From Hydractinia symbiolongicarpus (Eukaryota; Cnidaria; Hydrozoa; Anthoathecata; Hydractiniidae), in contig NC_079875.1 in assembly GCF_029227915.1 (NCBI RefSeq), positions 31,751,501 to 31,815,500 on the forward strand: a stretch of 64,000 nt of DNA, in the 5' to 3' direction. Both the position numbers and the translations under genes were made by a program. Positions 1-9,657 of the stretch are shown here, one piece after another; positions within the stretch are counted from its first letter, which is position 1, and every line of letters starts with the position of its first letter. The notes beneath the pieces are model-generated. The model worked only from the letters and a program-made list of their open reading frames with translations, was not told the origin of the DNA and did not search any database.

Positions 1-1435
1 CATCTTTTTCTAAGTACGACTTTACTAATTCGGTATTACGCCAAAAAGTACCATTTGCATTTATTGCATAGACAAAGAACTTCAAGTATTCCGGTATATT
101 TCTTGAGACTTTGAGATTGTTTACCGATCTGAATGGAACGTTCATTATGGTGTGTTGCCAGAAATATAACTGCTGGAAAATATTGCAGAATTTCACACCA
201 ACCAAAGTGTTGTTACCTTAAATCAATAAAAATAAGTATTATAGAAGTAGCTAAATATGTAATATTCTCTTTTACATGTCGGTTTATTAAGTGATACCTT
301 TATATTTCTTTGGTTGAGCTTTTTCAGTATCATAAAGTCGTAGATATTGTAACAGATTTAAATCCTCGTCACAGTCACGCGACTGGTATTTTTGTACGAT
401 TTTATTGTTTTCTGTTTCTTCATACGGTGGTATGACAAATCGTTTTGTGCGTGAACTTGTCCACGCAGCTTTTATCTTGCTCAGCGCCAGCCACATCTCT
501 GGTTCACAAGGAGTTAAATCTCGAACAAAACGAAATGCGGCTTGATGCCCTGTTAAATCTTCAGCAATGACAGCTTTAAAATAAATGAGAAAGTAATAAG
601 TTTTGTGCGTAAAAGAGTGCATAAGGAAGTAGAAAAATACTAACCATTTGAAATATATGTATCCTTAAATTTTGATACATAGGATGCAACGTATTTTAAG
701 AGCAAATTTTTTCCGTCAGCATATTCCACGTCCATTGAGCATTGTAAGCTTCTCGCTAACGTGTCGATGTAAGCTCGGACGTTATTATTATTTGCCTCAG
801 CTGTGTGGTAAATATGCAGGCCATTATCGTCATAACTCGTTTTCTCGCTGTGCACTGGCATATTTAAGACTTTTTGATTAGATTTTTGGCAATGATAAAT
901 CTGCGATAAATGAAAAATATAATAAAAAATATGTCACTTGAACATGATAGCGTATTTGGGAAACGATATGTTTAATTGTTTATGATAAAATGTAACGATA
1001 GTAATTACCTGAAAATTGTAGTCTTCGTTTTCATTCGGTATGTGATCGGTTATTTGCGACACATCCATGCTCTTCCTATTTTTGGGCCATACCAGGGTAT
1101 GGCAATGAAGCGTTCCTTTGCGCATAAATTCGAAACGGTAAAAATATGTGTGTAGATTGGAACGTTCGGGGTGTCTAAATATAACAAATATAAAAAATTG
1201 AGAAAATTGTATATGAAGGTGTCTGTTGTAGAACAAAAGTTCAACTGACCTGATATCTGTAAAGAGGTGGTGTCGCCACCTATTTGTGTTTGAGCCGTAC
1301 ATGTACCCTCTCATAATTTGCTCTAGTACGTGTGCAATATGCAAAGTTTCTGGACCCGACAAGTTTGTTGGCGTACGTTGAGTGAGTTCCATTATTTCTT
1401 CCAACCACACAAAACACATGTCTATTGTTTGGTCC
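1..1435 (-). CDS. Helitron Rep (HUH) protein, partial, five exon pieces
   Basis: Rolling-circle transposon Rep protein; both ends are missing. Exon pieces in transcript order: ~1435-1250, 1174-1009, 900-645, 573-298, 216-1 (continues off the left edge). Each junction has a GT donor and AG acceptor, and the phases join without a stop. Exon 2 holds the HUH motif in the context RKGTLHCHTLVW (H-C-H). Exon 3 holds the tyrosine motif YVASYVSKFKD, the Y-x2-x-Y-x-x-K arrangement of Helitron Rep. Exon 4 has PCEPEMWLALSKIKAAW and exon 5 has LVGVKFCNIFQQLYF, both blocks I recall following the Rep core in animal Helitrons. The helicase domain would lie beyond position 1. The 5' end is cut off by the antisense retrotransposon starting near 1436. 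The seen part has no premature stop, so this copy may be young. The family call is secure; the exact clade is not. Confidence 0.85.
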
Positions 1436-2926
1436 ACACTTAAGAATGCAAAGGCACAACATTCTTCACTTTCTGGCATATGGCTTGATATTGCTAATGC
1501 GTACCCTTCAGTTCCGCACAAGCTGATTTTTATGGCTCTCAGACGCTATGGTGTACCAGAATCATGGATAAGGCTCATACAGCTATACTACGATAGCCTG
1601 TGGATTAAGTCTTTTTCGGCTTCTGCTCCTTCCAGTTGGCATCAACACTGTGGGGGAATTTTTATCGGCTGTACACTTTCCATTATACTATTTCTTGCAG
1701 CTATAAACGTTATTATTGAGTATGTGTTTGTTACCCCCAGCCTTATTGATACTGAAGGTAATAAAAACAAACACCCAGACAAACCCCCAATAAAAGCTTT
1801 TATGGATGGTATGTTCTTAATGTCCACGTCAATTCCAAGTACTCAAAATTTATTAAACAGGTGTACAACAGCTCTTGATTGGGTAGGCATGTCGTTTAGG
1901 CCTTCTAAATCACGCAGCATTGTTATTGATAAAGGAAAAGTCGTCCAAAGTTCACCGTTTACAGTTGGCAGCGAAAAAATTCCATCCATTCATTCTAATC
2001 CAATTAGGTATTTAGGCAGAACAATAAACTCATCCTTGTCTGATTCTGCTGCAATACAAGAATTTCTAAATGATGCCGAAGACAAACTTATGGCTATAGA
2101 CAGGTCCGTCCATAAAGGGGTTCATAAGGTTTGGTTTTTACACCATCTGTTAATTCCCAGAATCCGCTGGCCATCATTAATTTATGAAGTTTCTCCATCT
2201 ACTATCACGAAACTAGAGCAAAGATTTTCTGTTTTCATTAGGAAATGGCTAAAACTACATCATTCAATTTCCAACAATTCCTTATATTCCTCGACATCGC
2301 CTTGTCCTCTTCCCCTGGAAAATCTTGCATCTGTTCTCAAATCTGCCAAAATCAGTGGACATCTGTTACTAAGAGATTCTGTCGACCCTTGTGTGTCTAA
2401 GTGTGTACCAGATTTGAAAGCTGGAAATTGGAAAGTTAGTGAGGCAGTTCTTTCGGCGGATAGTCAGCTAAATTTCAAAAGGATTTTAGGTTTGCATCAG
2501 ACTGGTCGAGCTGGCTTAGGGCTCTTAGACCACAAAAATATACCACCAAAAGGCACTTATGCTTACCGAAAGCTTGTTTCCAATATCATTGAAGAAAATG
2601 AAGAAGATATTTGCCATGCCAGAGCTGTACAGTTGCATTGGCAAGGCAATTGGACGAAATGGTGTTCTTATGTAAAAATTGATTTATCTTGGAGAACAAT
2701 TCTTTCACTGCCACAATGTCTAACTTCCTTTTGTATAGGGGCAACCTACGACACCCTTCCCTCTCCGACCAATCTTGTGAGATGGGGAATTGAGAGAGAC
2801 AAAAGTTGCATTCTGTGCAAGAAACCATCCTCAAATGTCTCTCACATATTGGGTGCCTGTAGGACCTCCCTTACGCAGGGTAGATACACATACCGTCATG
2901 ACTCGGTTTTAATAGTTTTGGTTTAG
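1436..2926 (+). pseudogene. Reverse transcriptase of the RLE-class element, catalytic Asp lost
   Basis: Would copy element RNA into the chromosome. RT box A is WLDIANAYPSVPHKLIF (first catalytic Asp present) and box B is GIFIGCTLSIILFL. Box C, normally x-x-D-D, reads FMDGM at about 1799-1813, so the second catalytic Asp is Gly. YLGRTINSSLSD fits the region after the palm. Near the end is a CCHC knuckle, C-x2-C-x7-H-x4-C (CILCKKPSSNVSHILGAC), followed by a RHDSVL motif typical of RLE elements. The frame then ends at a TAG, while the downstream endonuclease is open in another frame, which places a frameshift near 2905. The missing Asp and the frameshift make this copy very unlikely to be autonomous. 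The listed start is the truncation point, not a real initiation site. Confidence 0.8.
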
Positions 2927-3327
2927 GCATTAAAAAGTTTTTGGTATCATATGAACCTCTTAAGGTTTCCAAGTGCAACAAAATTAATTTCATTCCGGCC
3001 GGTCAATCACCATCTAAGAAGAGGCATACAAAGTGTCCAGGCCTTCTTCACCTTGCTTCCGATTGGAAAATACTGTCAGATTTAGATTCCGTTTTAGTTG
3101 TTCCACCATACCTTGCAATAACACAACTACGCCCAGACGTGTTATTAATATCCAGTTCTTTCAAAACTGTAATTATGTTAGAACTGACTTGTCCATGTGA
3201 AGAGAACACGGAATATTGGCACAAACGAAAGCTTAGCAAATATTCTTCACTTTGTTATGCTATGAAAAACAATGGATGGATCGTGCATTTCTTTGCCATT
3301 GAGGTGGGTGCAAGGGGTTTCTGTTGA
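2905..3327 (+). pseudogene. Restriction-like endonuclease (RLE) domain of the retrotransposon
   Basis: Target-site nicking domain of RLE non-LTR elements (PD-(D/E)XK fold). The diagnostic block is RPDVLL, then LELTCPCEEN, then HKRKLSKYSSL, matching the R-P-D ... E-L-T ... K-x2-K-Y arrangement of the family. It is open in frame 1, shifted relative to the RT. It stops at TGA 3325-3327 just after VGARGFC. The same frame continues after the TGA into residues typical of the end of this domain (RRLGFPNKPLRSLLKSL, then IWMSRNSTTW), so the stop looks like a point mutation within a longer polyprotein. The catalytic D, E and K are all visible. Confidence 0.75.
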
Positions 3328-3411
3328 GAATCAGTAAGGACCTGTTTTCGTCGCCTTGGTTTCCCTAACAAGCCTTTACGTTCCCTATTAAAATCCCTAA
3401 CTTTTACCTCC

Positions 3412-4455
3412 ATGAGTGCTTCTTTTTACATCTGGATGTCTCGAAATTCTACCACTTGGGTTGAGCCTGAAAAGGCCCCAATCATTCCTGAAGTTTCTTC
3501 TGTTACAAATATGGAATGTAAGAAATCAAAAACCCCTGAGAAACCTTCCGCAAATCACACAAAATCTTGTAAAATCAAAAAACCCGAAAAACTTGCTACA
3601 AGGTCTTCCAAAACAACAGTCACATTGCCATCTAACCCTGATTTTAGGAATAGCGGTCTAAAAAACTTGGGAAACACATGTTATGCAAACTCCATCTTAC
3701 AATGTTTTTATAACCTTCCAAAAGTTAAAGAAGCCATTTCTGTCAGCAAAACAACCTCAAAGTTATGCGAAGCGTTTGTAGGTGTTCTTCAAAGTTTGGC
3801 TGTTTCTAGAAGTCCAGTTGATCCCTCCCATTTTTTGCGTGCTATGAAACATCATATCTCAGCTGCAAAGGGAAGTGCATTTAATATCTTTGCTCAGCAT
3901 GACGTCCCCGAGGTTCTTGAATATCTCCTACCTGGTCTGTCATTAGACTTTCCATTTCTTGGAAGTCTTTTTAGTATTGGCATCAAGACATCAACCACTT
4001 GCAATTCATGTCATATTACCAGCTCCCCAGAAGTTATAGCACCATGCATCCAACTTTCTCTGCACCCTACGTTACAATCTTCCTTAGATAATTTCTTCGA
4101 AAGCGAGGAGTTGTCAGACACCAATGCCTACTTCTGCCATGTTTGCAACGTTCATCAAACTGCTCTAGTTGAAAAAGAGGTAGTGTCGTGCGGTTTCTAT
4201 CTCATTTTACAGCTAAAACGTTTTGCCAGTGCCAACGGCCTTGTGTCAAAAATTGACTCTCGTATTACTGCTTACCCTGGTACCCTTTCCATACCTTTAA
4301 CCGTAGATGGAGAAGTAAAATTTCGTAAAAATTTTAAATTAAGGGCTATTATTAACCATTGCGGCAACTTAAATAATGGTCACTACACAACCATAGCCTT
4401 CGACCAAATGGTACACAGGTGGATACATTGCAACGATAGAGCAGTAATTTTCTGA
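3412..4455 (+). CDS. Ubiquitin-specific protease (USP, peptidase C19) domain at the C-terminus of the retrotransposon
   Basis: Predicted cysteine protease that removes ubiquitin. The Cys box is GLKNLGNTCYANSILQCF (nucleophile Cys90 of this ORF). A helix block, QHDVPEVLEYLLPGL, matches the USP Q-H/D-A-x-E-F region. Two C-x2-C pairs (CNSC, CHVC) match the zinc ribbon, then LILQLKRF, then the His box NHCGNLNNGHYTT (His ~324) and HCNDRAV with the third triad residue (Asp/Asn ~342-343). At about 265 residues the domain is compact for a USP. It lies in the same frame as the RLE, separated only by TGA 3325-3327, and the ORF's first residues (SMSASFYIWMSRNSTTW) look like the RLE C-terminus. It is therefore read as a fused domain, not a separate host gene. 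The true start is probably upstream; the ATG at 3412 is only the first after the stop. All catalytic residues are present although the RT is dead. Confidence 0.8.
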   Translation: MSASFYIWMSRNSTTWVEPEKAPIIPEVSSVTNMECKKSKTPEKPSANHTKSCKIKKPEKLATRSSKTTVTLPSNPDFRNSGLKNLGNTCYANSILQCFYNLPKVKEAISVSKTTSKLCEAFVGVLQSLAVSRSPVDPSHFLRAMKHHISAAKGSAFNIFAQHDVPEVLEYLLPGLSLDFPFLGSLFSIGIKTSTTCNSCHITSSPEVIAPCIQLSLHPTLQSSLDNFFESEELSDTNAYFCHVCNVHQTALVEKEVVSCGFYLILQLKRFASANGLVSKIDSRITAYPGTLSIPLTVDGEVKFRKNFKLRAIINHCGNLNNGHYTTIAFDQMVHRWIHCNDRAVIF

Positions 4456-4533
4456 GATGACCGCCTTATTAACAGTCACGAGTCATATGTTTTCTTTTTA
4501 GAAGAGCTGAGATAAGAATATTTAACCGGAATG

Positions 4534-4700
4534 AGTCAGCAAGGGGGCTTGACTACACTCAGTCTTGTCTTTGGAGAGTGACGACTCCACATATTACCCC
4601 AGTCAAAAATAAACAAAATCAAATAAAAATTAAGTTAGCAAGGGGGTTTAATCGTACTAGGTCTTGTCTTTGGAGAGTGACGACTCCACTTATTACCCCA

Positions 4701-4736
<36 letters not shown>

Positions 4737-4810
4737 TAGCAGGGGGGTTTGATCACACATGATCTTGTCTTTGGAGAGTAACGACTCCACTTATTACCTG
4801 AGTTAAAAAC
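4534..4810. repeat. Three ~100-bp tandem repeats behind the USP ORF
   Basis: Three imperfect copies start near 4534, 4633 and 4735. Each contains AGCAAGGGGG or a close variant, then TCTTGTCTTTGGAGAGT, then ACGACTCCACWTATTACC, and ends in an A-rich spacer. They sit just behind the USP stop codon and probably form the 3' region of the retrotransposon. A related AGCAAGGGGTTTGACTA motif occurs alone near 15960. Confidence 0.8.
4704..4733 (+). repeat. 30-bp A tract between tandem repeats
   Basis: An unbroken run of about 30 A separates the second and third 3' tandem repeats. It could be an old poly(A) tail or slippage of the A-rich spacer present in the other copies. Confidence 0.9.
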
Positions 4811-4863
4811 AAAGAATAGCACAGTTGAGCAGAAAATGGTCAAAGTTAATTTTATGAAGATAG

Positions 4864-4926
4864 GGATGTCTAGTTTCTGCTGATGACCGTCCGCGGACCT
4901 CTTCGAGGTGACCCAGCTAGACATCC
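4864..4926. other. Hairpin with nested stem, candidate structured 3' RNA
   Basis: A perfect 10-bp inverted repeat (GGATGTCTAG at 4864-4873, CTAGACATCC at 4917-4926) encloses a second hairpin (ACCTC-TTC-GAGGT, 4897-4909). It lies between the 3' ends of two opposed retroelements, so it may be the 3' recognition structure of either. Hammerhead and HDV folds were considered and do not fit. Confidence 0.55.
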
Positions 4927-5029
4927 AGGGTACTTAGGTTCAGAAATATGGGTCGAAACCTACCTGCCCTTGGGTAAAGTTCTGTTCATCTTTTCAAATG
5001 TGTTGTGTCCTTTTTATTTTTATTTTTTG

Positions 5030-6819
5030 TTATATTTTTAATTCCTTGTAAAAAGGGAGAATTGTGCTTTTTAGAGGCATATTCTCTAGAGGAGTACAAC
5101 CTCTAGCTTGTTTCCAAAGACCTAACAGGTTGATTTCATCATTGCGGTGGCTTGCCACCTCTTTGTAAATTATTTTCTCTATTTCTTCATGAACAACATT
5201 TTTACGAAGAATTACGTTCTTCAAAGAAGCAGTTATGCTTTCTGAGTTTCGTAGGTCTGTGGGCGCTCGTTCAATGAGATTGATAATTCCCAAACCACCA
5301 AGTCGAGGAGGCAAAGACAGGAGTGTGCGTTCATCATCGTTCACAATGTGTCCGCCAGTAATAGCAGGTAGCAATCGATGTTGTATGATTTCTTCAAGTG
5401 AATTCAGATACTTCTCAATCCCACGTATTGTTCTGAGGAAGAATGAAAATTTGTGTTGATAACCACTTGTATAACAGGCATAAGCAGCTTGTGGCTGTGA
5501 TAGCGCAATATCTGAAAGTACAGATATCTCCTTCACCCAGTTCGTTACCATTTTCTTACAGTACTCCTTCCTGAAGCTGTCACTTTCGATCGAGGCGCCA
5601 AGATGTCTTTCACCATCAGTACATATCTGGATATTCGTGCCCTCAAAAGTCGCTTTCGCCAGTTGTTCGTGTTCTGGTTTAACAATTAGCCAAGATTTGT
5701 AAGGTTGTGGATTGTAACCGAAGAATGATCCAATTTGCATCAATCTATCCCACCAAACTTTCAAGTTTCTACATTTTCCACCTGCACTAACGTCATCAGC
5801 GAAAGCAACAATAGTAGTCTCAAATATTCCGTCAGTCATCAGATTAAGTAGGGGTGTTAGACCAATTGCGTATCTTGCCATCCCTAGCGGATCACCCTGC
5901 GTAGTACCCTCCTCGGATCTTATTTCTTTACCTCCAATGGTGAAAAGCCTTGCATGAAATATATAGCAATTGATGACATAACATGCAATAGTCGGGCAAA
6001 CAATCTTGACGTTGTGCAGGAGTGCTTCTCTGTTGATACTATTGAAGGCATTTGCTGCATCAACAAGTAAAACAACCTCTGTTTCTTTACTGTCAAATAC
6101 CTCCCTCATCGCGTGCATTGCCGCTTCACTGCCAGACTTCTGACCCGAGCACATCTGAATTTCCGTACTTGATTTAAGGACGTCTTTCTGAAGAACTGCC
6201 ATCACTACCTTGCCACATACTCTTCGCAAGACTTCTCCAACACCAATTGGTCTTACTCCAGGTTTTTTGTCTAGAGGTACGAGTCTGCAAGCAGTAAATG
6301 CTTCAAGTGATTGATCTTCAACATTTTCTATACATAACTTCTTTATAACGTTGGCTATAGCTCTTCTTAAATCCAAACCGCATTTACCGAAAACCTTTGA
6401 AGTTAAAGGCTTGCTTCATCCATCTGCGTCCATCCCAGAAGGTCCGGAGCCTCCTTTTGTTACTTGAGCTGCTTTCAATACGTACGTGTCATCAATGACG
6501 TCATATACAATCGAATTAACCGTTGATAACGGTCCTTGCAATATAACGTCTTCCTTCGCCTGTTCGCCTGGTGGATGTTTAACTCGTAATAAATTGAATG
6601 TTTCGTCATTTAAAGGAAGAATGCCACCTGCCATGTTGTGTGTTAATAATTTGATTGCTCCGTTCACATTTCCAATCTGCATGAGATCTTGAAACTTTCT
6701 CGAAACAACTTCTTTCTTCTCTCGGTTTGGTTTAGGCAATCGTGATTGAAGCATTTCACATTCATCGCAGAGTGCTTGAAAATCGCCTTTGTTCCACCAT
6801 TCTAGTCTAATCCGTTAAC
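5030..6819 (-). pseudogene. Reverse transcriptase pseudogene with Trp-to-TGA stop
   Basis: RT with all core boxes visible: RPIGVGEVLRRVCGK, box A LLVDAANAFNSIN, box B EEGTTQGDPLGMARYAIG, box C AFADDVSAGG (both catalytic Asp present), box D YKSWLIVK and box E RHLGASI. The reading frame is open from about 6815 (RIRLEWWNKGDFQAL) to 5030 except for one TGA at 6414-6416, inside GGSGPSGMDADG-stop-SKPLTSKVFG. In relatives I recall, that position is Trp, so TGG probably became TGA. Without that stop the product would be about 595 residues. A TAA lies just upstream (~6816). It ends in PFYKELKI with no finger or nuclease, so it is truncated. Clade not assigned. Confidence 0.8.
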
Positions 6820-7307
6820 ATGGTCTTTGCTTTTCGAGTTTTTTGACGGCTTCTGAAGTAATAGAGCTATCATTACGTGCACTGCTTTTAACGCAATACA
6901 TTTGATTGGGCTATTTTCCACCCAGCTATTCAATAGTCCAGTTACTTCTCGAAGAAAGTTTTTTCCAGCAGCACCATTTTAAAGCATGAACAAATTTCGC
7001 CTCCAAAATACAGTTTTCTCATAACAAGAATTAATTTGATCAATCGCATCTGTACCTCTAACGTTACCCCAATAAAACCGTTTTGGTTCCGTTTGTTGTA
7101 GAATGCGTTCATTCATATCATTTCGAGTGTCTGTAGATTGTTCTTCTGCTGGAAGTCCAATTTTAACTTTGCATTGCCGCAAATGTTGGAGCACTCCTGG
7201 GTTCTTAAACGTTTGTGGCACTGGTGACACGGAAATCGCAATTCGTCAATACCATTTGTATTTGCATTCCCATATGTGTTGCTAACTTCATTATCCTTTC
7301 TGTTCAT
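6820..7307 (-). pseudogene. N-terminal zinc-finger and linker part of the second RT element
   Basis: Two overlapping frames together give a C2H2-like finger: RFPCHQCHKRLRTQ in one frame and GVLQHLRQCKVK in the other, so a frameshift sits near 7200. Downstream come RFYWGNVRGTDAIDQINSCYEK and a TAA after RRNLFML. The same frame then continues NGAAGKNFLREVTGLLNSW to about 6840. I remember this order (finger, YWG block, LLNSW block, RT) from cnidarian RT elements. Several lesions make it non-functional. Confidence 0.6.
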
Positions 7308-7479
7308 CTTCTTCTTTTAACGTATCGTAAACTTCTCGTGCATTAATCAATATGTTTCAGCAATTCTATGCGTACGATTTATCGTTAACCTTGTTATAGT
7401 CTGGCTGAATTAAAAGCGGACCTAGCAAAAATTTACGGACTAGCTTACCGAAATTTTATGTACATTAACATATATTTAA

Positions 7480-8410
7480 CTTGTATCATCACGAAAAATC
7501 GCAAATGTATGAGACTTGTCACTTTGAAATTCCTCGTTTATTAATTTTACAGCTAAAATATATAGAACCAGACACGAGGTTGTCGCCTTCAATGACAATT
7601 ATCTTGTAAGAATACGAAGAATCGCAAATACATCACACTCGTCTCATTGAAGTGCCTTGTTTATCAATTTTACGACTAAAATATACAGAACCTGAGACGA
7701 GATTGTCGTTCCTAAATGACAATTATCTTGTATCATTACGAAAAATTGCAAATATATGACACTCGTCACTTTGAATTGGCTTGTTTATCAATTTTGAGGC
7801 TAAAACATATAGAACCTGAGACGAGGTTGTCGTCCTTAAATGACAATTATCTTGAATTAATACAAAAAATTGCAAATATATAACACTCGTCTCTTTTAAA
7901 GGCCTCGTTTATCAATTTTATGATTAAAGTATATAGAACCTGAGACGAGGTTGTCGACCCAAAATGACAATTATCTTGCATCAGTACGAAAAATAGCAAA
8001 TATATAACACTTGTCTCTTTTAAATGCCTCGTTTATCAATTTTACGGCTAAAATATATAGAAACTGAGACGAGTTTGTTGACCCTAAATGACAATTATCT
8101 TGTATCACTACGAAGAATTTCAAATATATGAGACTTGTCACTTTGGAATTCTTCGTTTATTAATTTTATGGCTAAAATATATAGAGCCAGACACGAGGTT
8201 GTCGACCCTAAATGACAATTATCATTTATCAATACAAAAAATCGTAAATATATAACACTCGTCTCTTTTAAATGCCTCGTTTATCAATTTTACGACTAAA
8301 ATATATCAAACCTTTACCGAGGTTGTCGCCTTAAATGACAATTATCTTGTATCAATACGAGAAATCGCAAATACATCACATTTATCACTTTGTAATGACT
8401 CGTTTATCTC
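7480..8410 (-). repeat. Short array (~7.5 copies) of the ~124-bp satellite, inverted relative to the main array
   Basis: About seven and a half diverged copies spaced ~119-127 bp. Each holds the reverse complement of the main-array words: ACAATTATCTT, GCAAATATAT, ACTCGTC, CCTCGTTTATCAATTTTA and GAGACGAGGTTGTCG. It is the same family as 43303-62510 but on the opposite strand and about 35 kb away. The copies differ more from one another than those in the main array, suggesting an older or isolated array. Confidence 0.9.
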
Positions 8411-9640
8411 GTCGACGTTAAGGTACATTTACGGGGTTTAAAGTTTTTAACTCGCCGTAGGCAAGCCGTGTATGGGGCGAGTGAATATTTTAACGCGCCA
8501 TCTGGTCTGCACATTTTTCGGTAAAGGCAAAACGTGCGCGCAGTGGCTTTTCGACGAAAAAAGGGTTCTTGAGATTTGTGCTGGTAGTGTTTCAAACAGA
8601 AAAACAATATTACGAAGTAGGATTCATACCAAGTTTGTGGTAAGTTTATTTATAACGTTATTCTCAATATGTTATATAATACCTTATGTTTTTCTTAAGC
8701 TTTTTGAAATAATCTGGCTTCCAGCTATTTCTAAAGCCTCTTGATTCTGCTAATAGCTAGCTATATATAACTTACTGCTAAAAATATTTACTACTGCTAC
8801 ATAGCCTGCTAGAAACATCAGTAAAGTTTACTGTACATATGACTATATATATATATAAGCAACTCAATTCTAATTATGGCAGGTAGCTATATAATTTACT
8901 AGCTAGCTATTATTGCGGTCAGATTCGCGTCATAATACTGGTTGAACCAATCACGGGCCAGTATTCAGGTTAAGCAGCCATTATGAAATGGGGTACAAAT
9001 GCCGTAATCATAATGTTTTTGTGGTGAAACCTTCATAAATACAATACTGGATTTTTCAAGGAATTCTTTTTTTTTAGTCAAATCTTTAATATGATTTAGA
9101 TACTGCTTAATTTTTGCCATTTTGCGACATTTTAACGCCGTTTTACTTGTAAATTCTGTTTAATTAAGGTTGCTACTGTGAAGGTTTGACCGTGAAAAGT
9201 CCACTTTGTCCCCCATCGGAGAGCAACGAAGGAGAACATTCTGGCCGCAAGAATGTATCTCAATATATAGTATAGTATTTTTAACACTAAAAAGCTGTCA
9301 CAGCCTTCCTTATTTATATAATTATTTCTACATCAGAAGAGTTTGTTAGCACAAGTAGTTATAAAGTTGAAAGTTTGAAACTTAACTCTTCAGGCACACT
9401 AGAAGAAAACTTTCACGATTTGGAATTGTTTTAGTTTTTTATCCACATTAAATAGTATATATACGTATAATTATTGTAAAGCAATTCCTGCAACAGCAGT
9501 AAAAATCAAATTGAAGAAAGTCGCTTAAATGCAATTCTTAATTATGAAAGCTGTGTAATAATAAAAATAATTTTTTGCAATATAAGCCTCAATGAACGTA
9601 GTGTATATTTAACAATTTATATAAAGTTCAATTTCTACAG
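8411..9640. other. No gene recognised
   Basis: 8411-8640 is less AT-rich than its surroundings and has short open frames on both strands, but none resembles a known protein. It borders the satellite directly and may belong to another repeat. 8740-8920 is rich in TAGCTAGCTATATA-type sequence. 8920-9640 is AT-rich with nothing recognised. Confidence 0.5.
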
Positions 9641-9657
9641 AGTTTCATGTCAAATAT

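Larger units (their letters stand above)
1436..4810 (+). mobile_element. Non-LTR retrotransposon with RT, CCHC, RLE and USP domains, 5'-truncated
   Basis: A 5'-truncated non-LTR element of the restriction-like-endonuclease (RLE) class. It begins abruptly inside the RT domain, antisense to the Helitron gene, as expected for target-primed reverse transcription that stopped early. Domains in order are RT palm (from ~1465), CCHC knuckle (~2809-2862), RLE (~3000-3320) and USP (~3652-4452). One frameshift near 2905 and one TGA at 3325-3327 break what appears to have been a single long ORF: frame 1 reads through the TGA from the RLE into the USP ORF without another stop. The 3' part carries three ~100-bp tandem repeats (4534-4810). 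The exact 3' end is not certain and could reach about 5027. Confidence 0.75.
5030..7307 (-). mobile_element. Second non-LTR-type RT element, N-terminal finger plus RT, degraded
   Basis: Remains of a retroelement on the minus strand. An N-terminal zinc-finger-like segment (7307-6979, with a frameshift) is followed by a linker (6978-6820) and the RT (6819-5030). The RT stops at 5030, where relatives I remember continue into a Cys-rich finger and endonuclease. The 3' part therefore seems missing, which is unlike the usual 5' truncation of LINEs and suggests a later deletion or rearrangement. It lies tail to tail with the RLE-USP element. Confidence 0.7.

Noticed and set aside
672-881. Plus-strand frame opposite the Helitron exon
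   Set aside because: Shadow of the minus-strand Rep exon.
3412-4455. USP ORF as an independent host gene
   Set aside because: Its N-terminal residues and frame continue the retrotransposon endonuclease; no intron or promoter was seen. Kept as an element domain.
4864-4990. Hammerhead or HDV-like ribozyme (a CTGATGA word lies in the hairpin)
   Set aside because: The GAAA and cleavage-site elements are not placed to form the three hammerhead stems, and the inverted repeat pairs as a plain hairpin rather than an HDV pseudoknot.
8404-8744. Possible short genes beside the small satellite array
   Set aside because: Open frames on both strands are short and match nothing I recognise.
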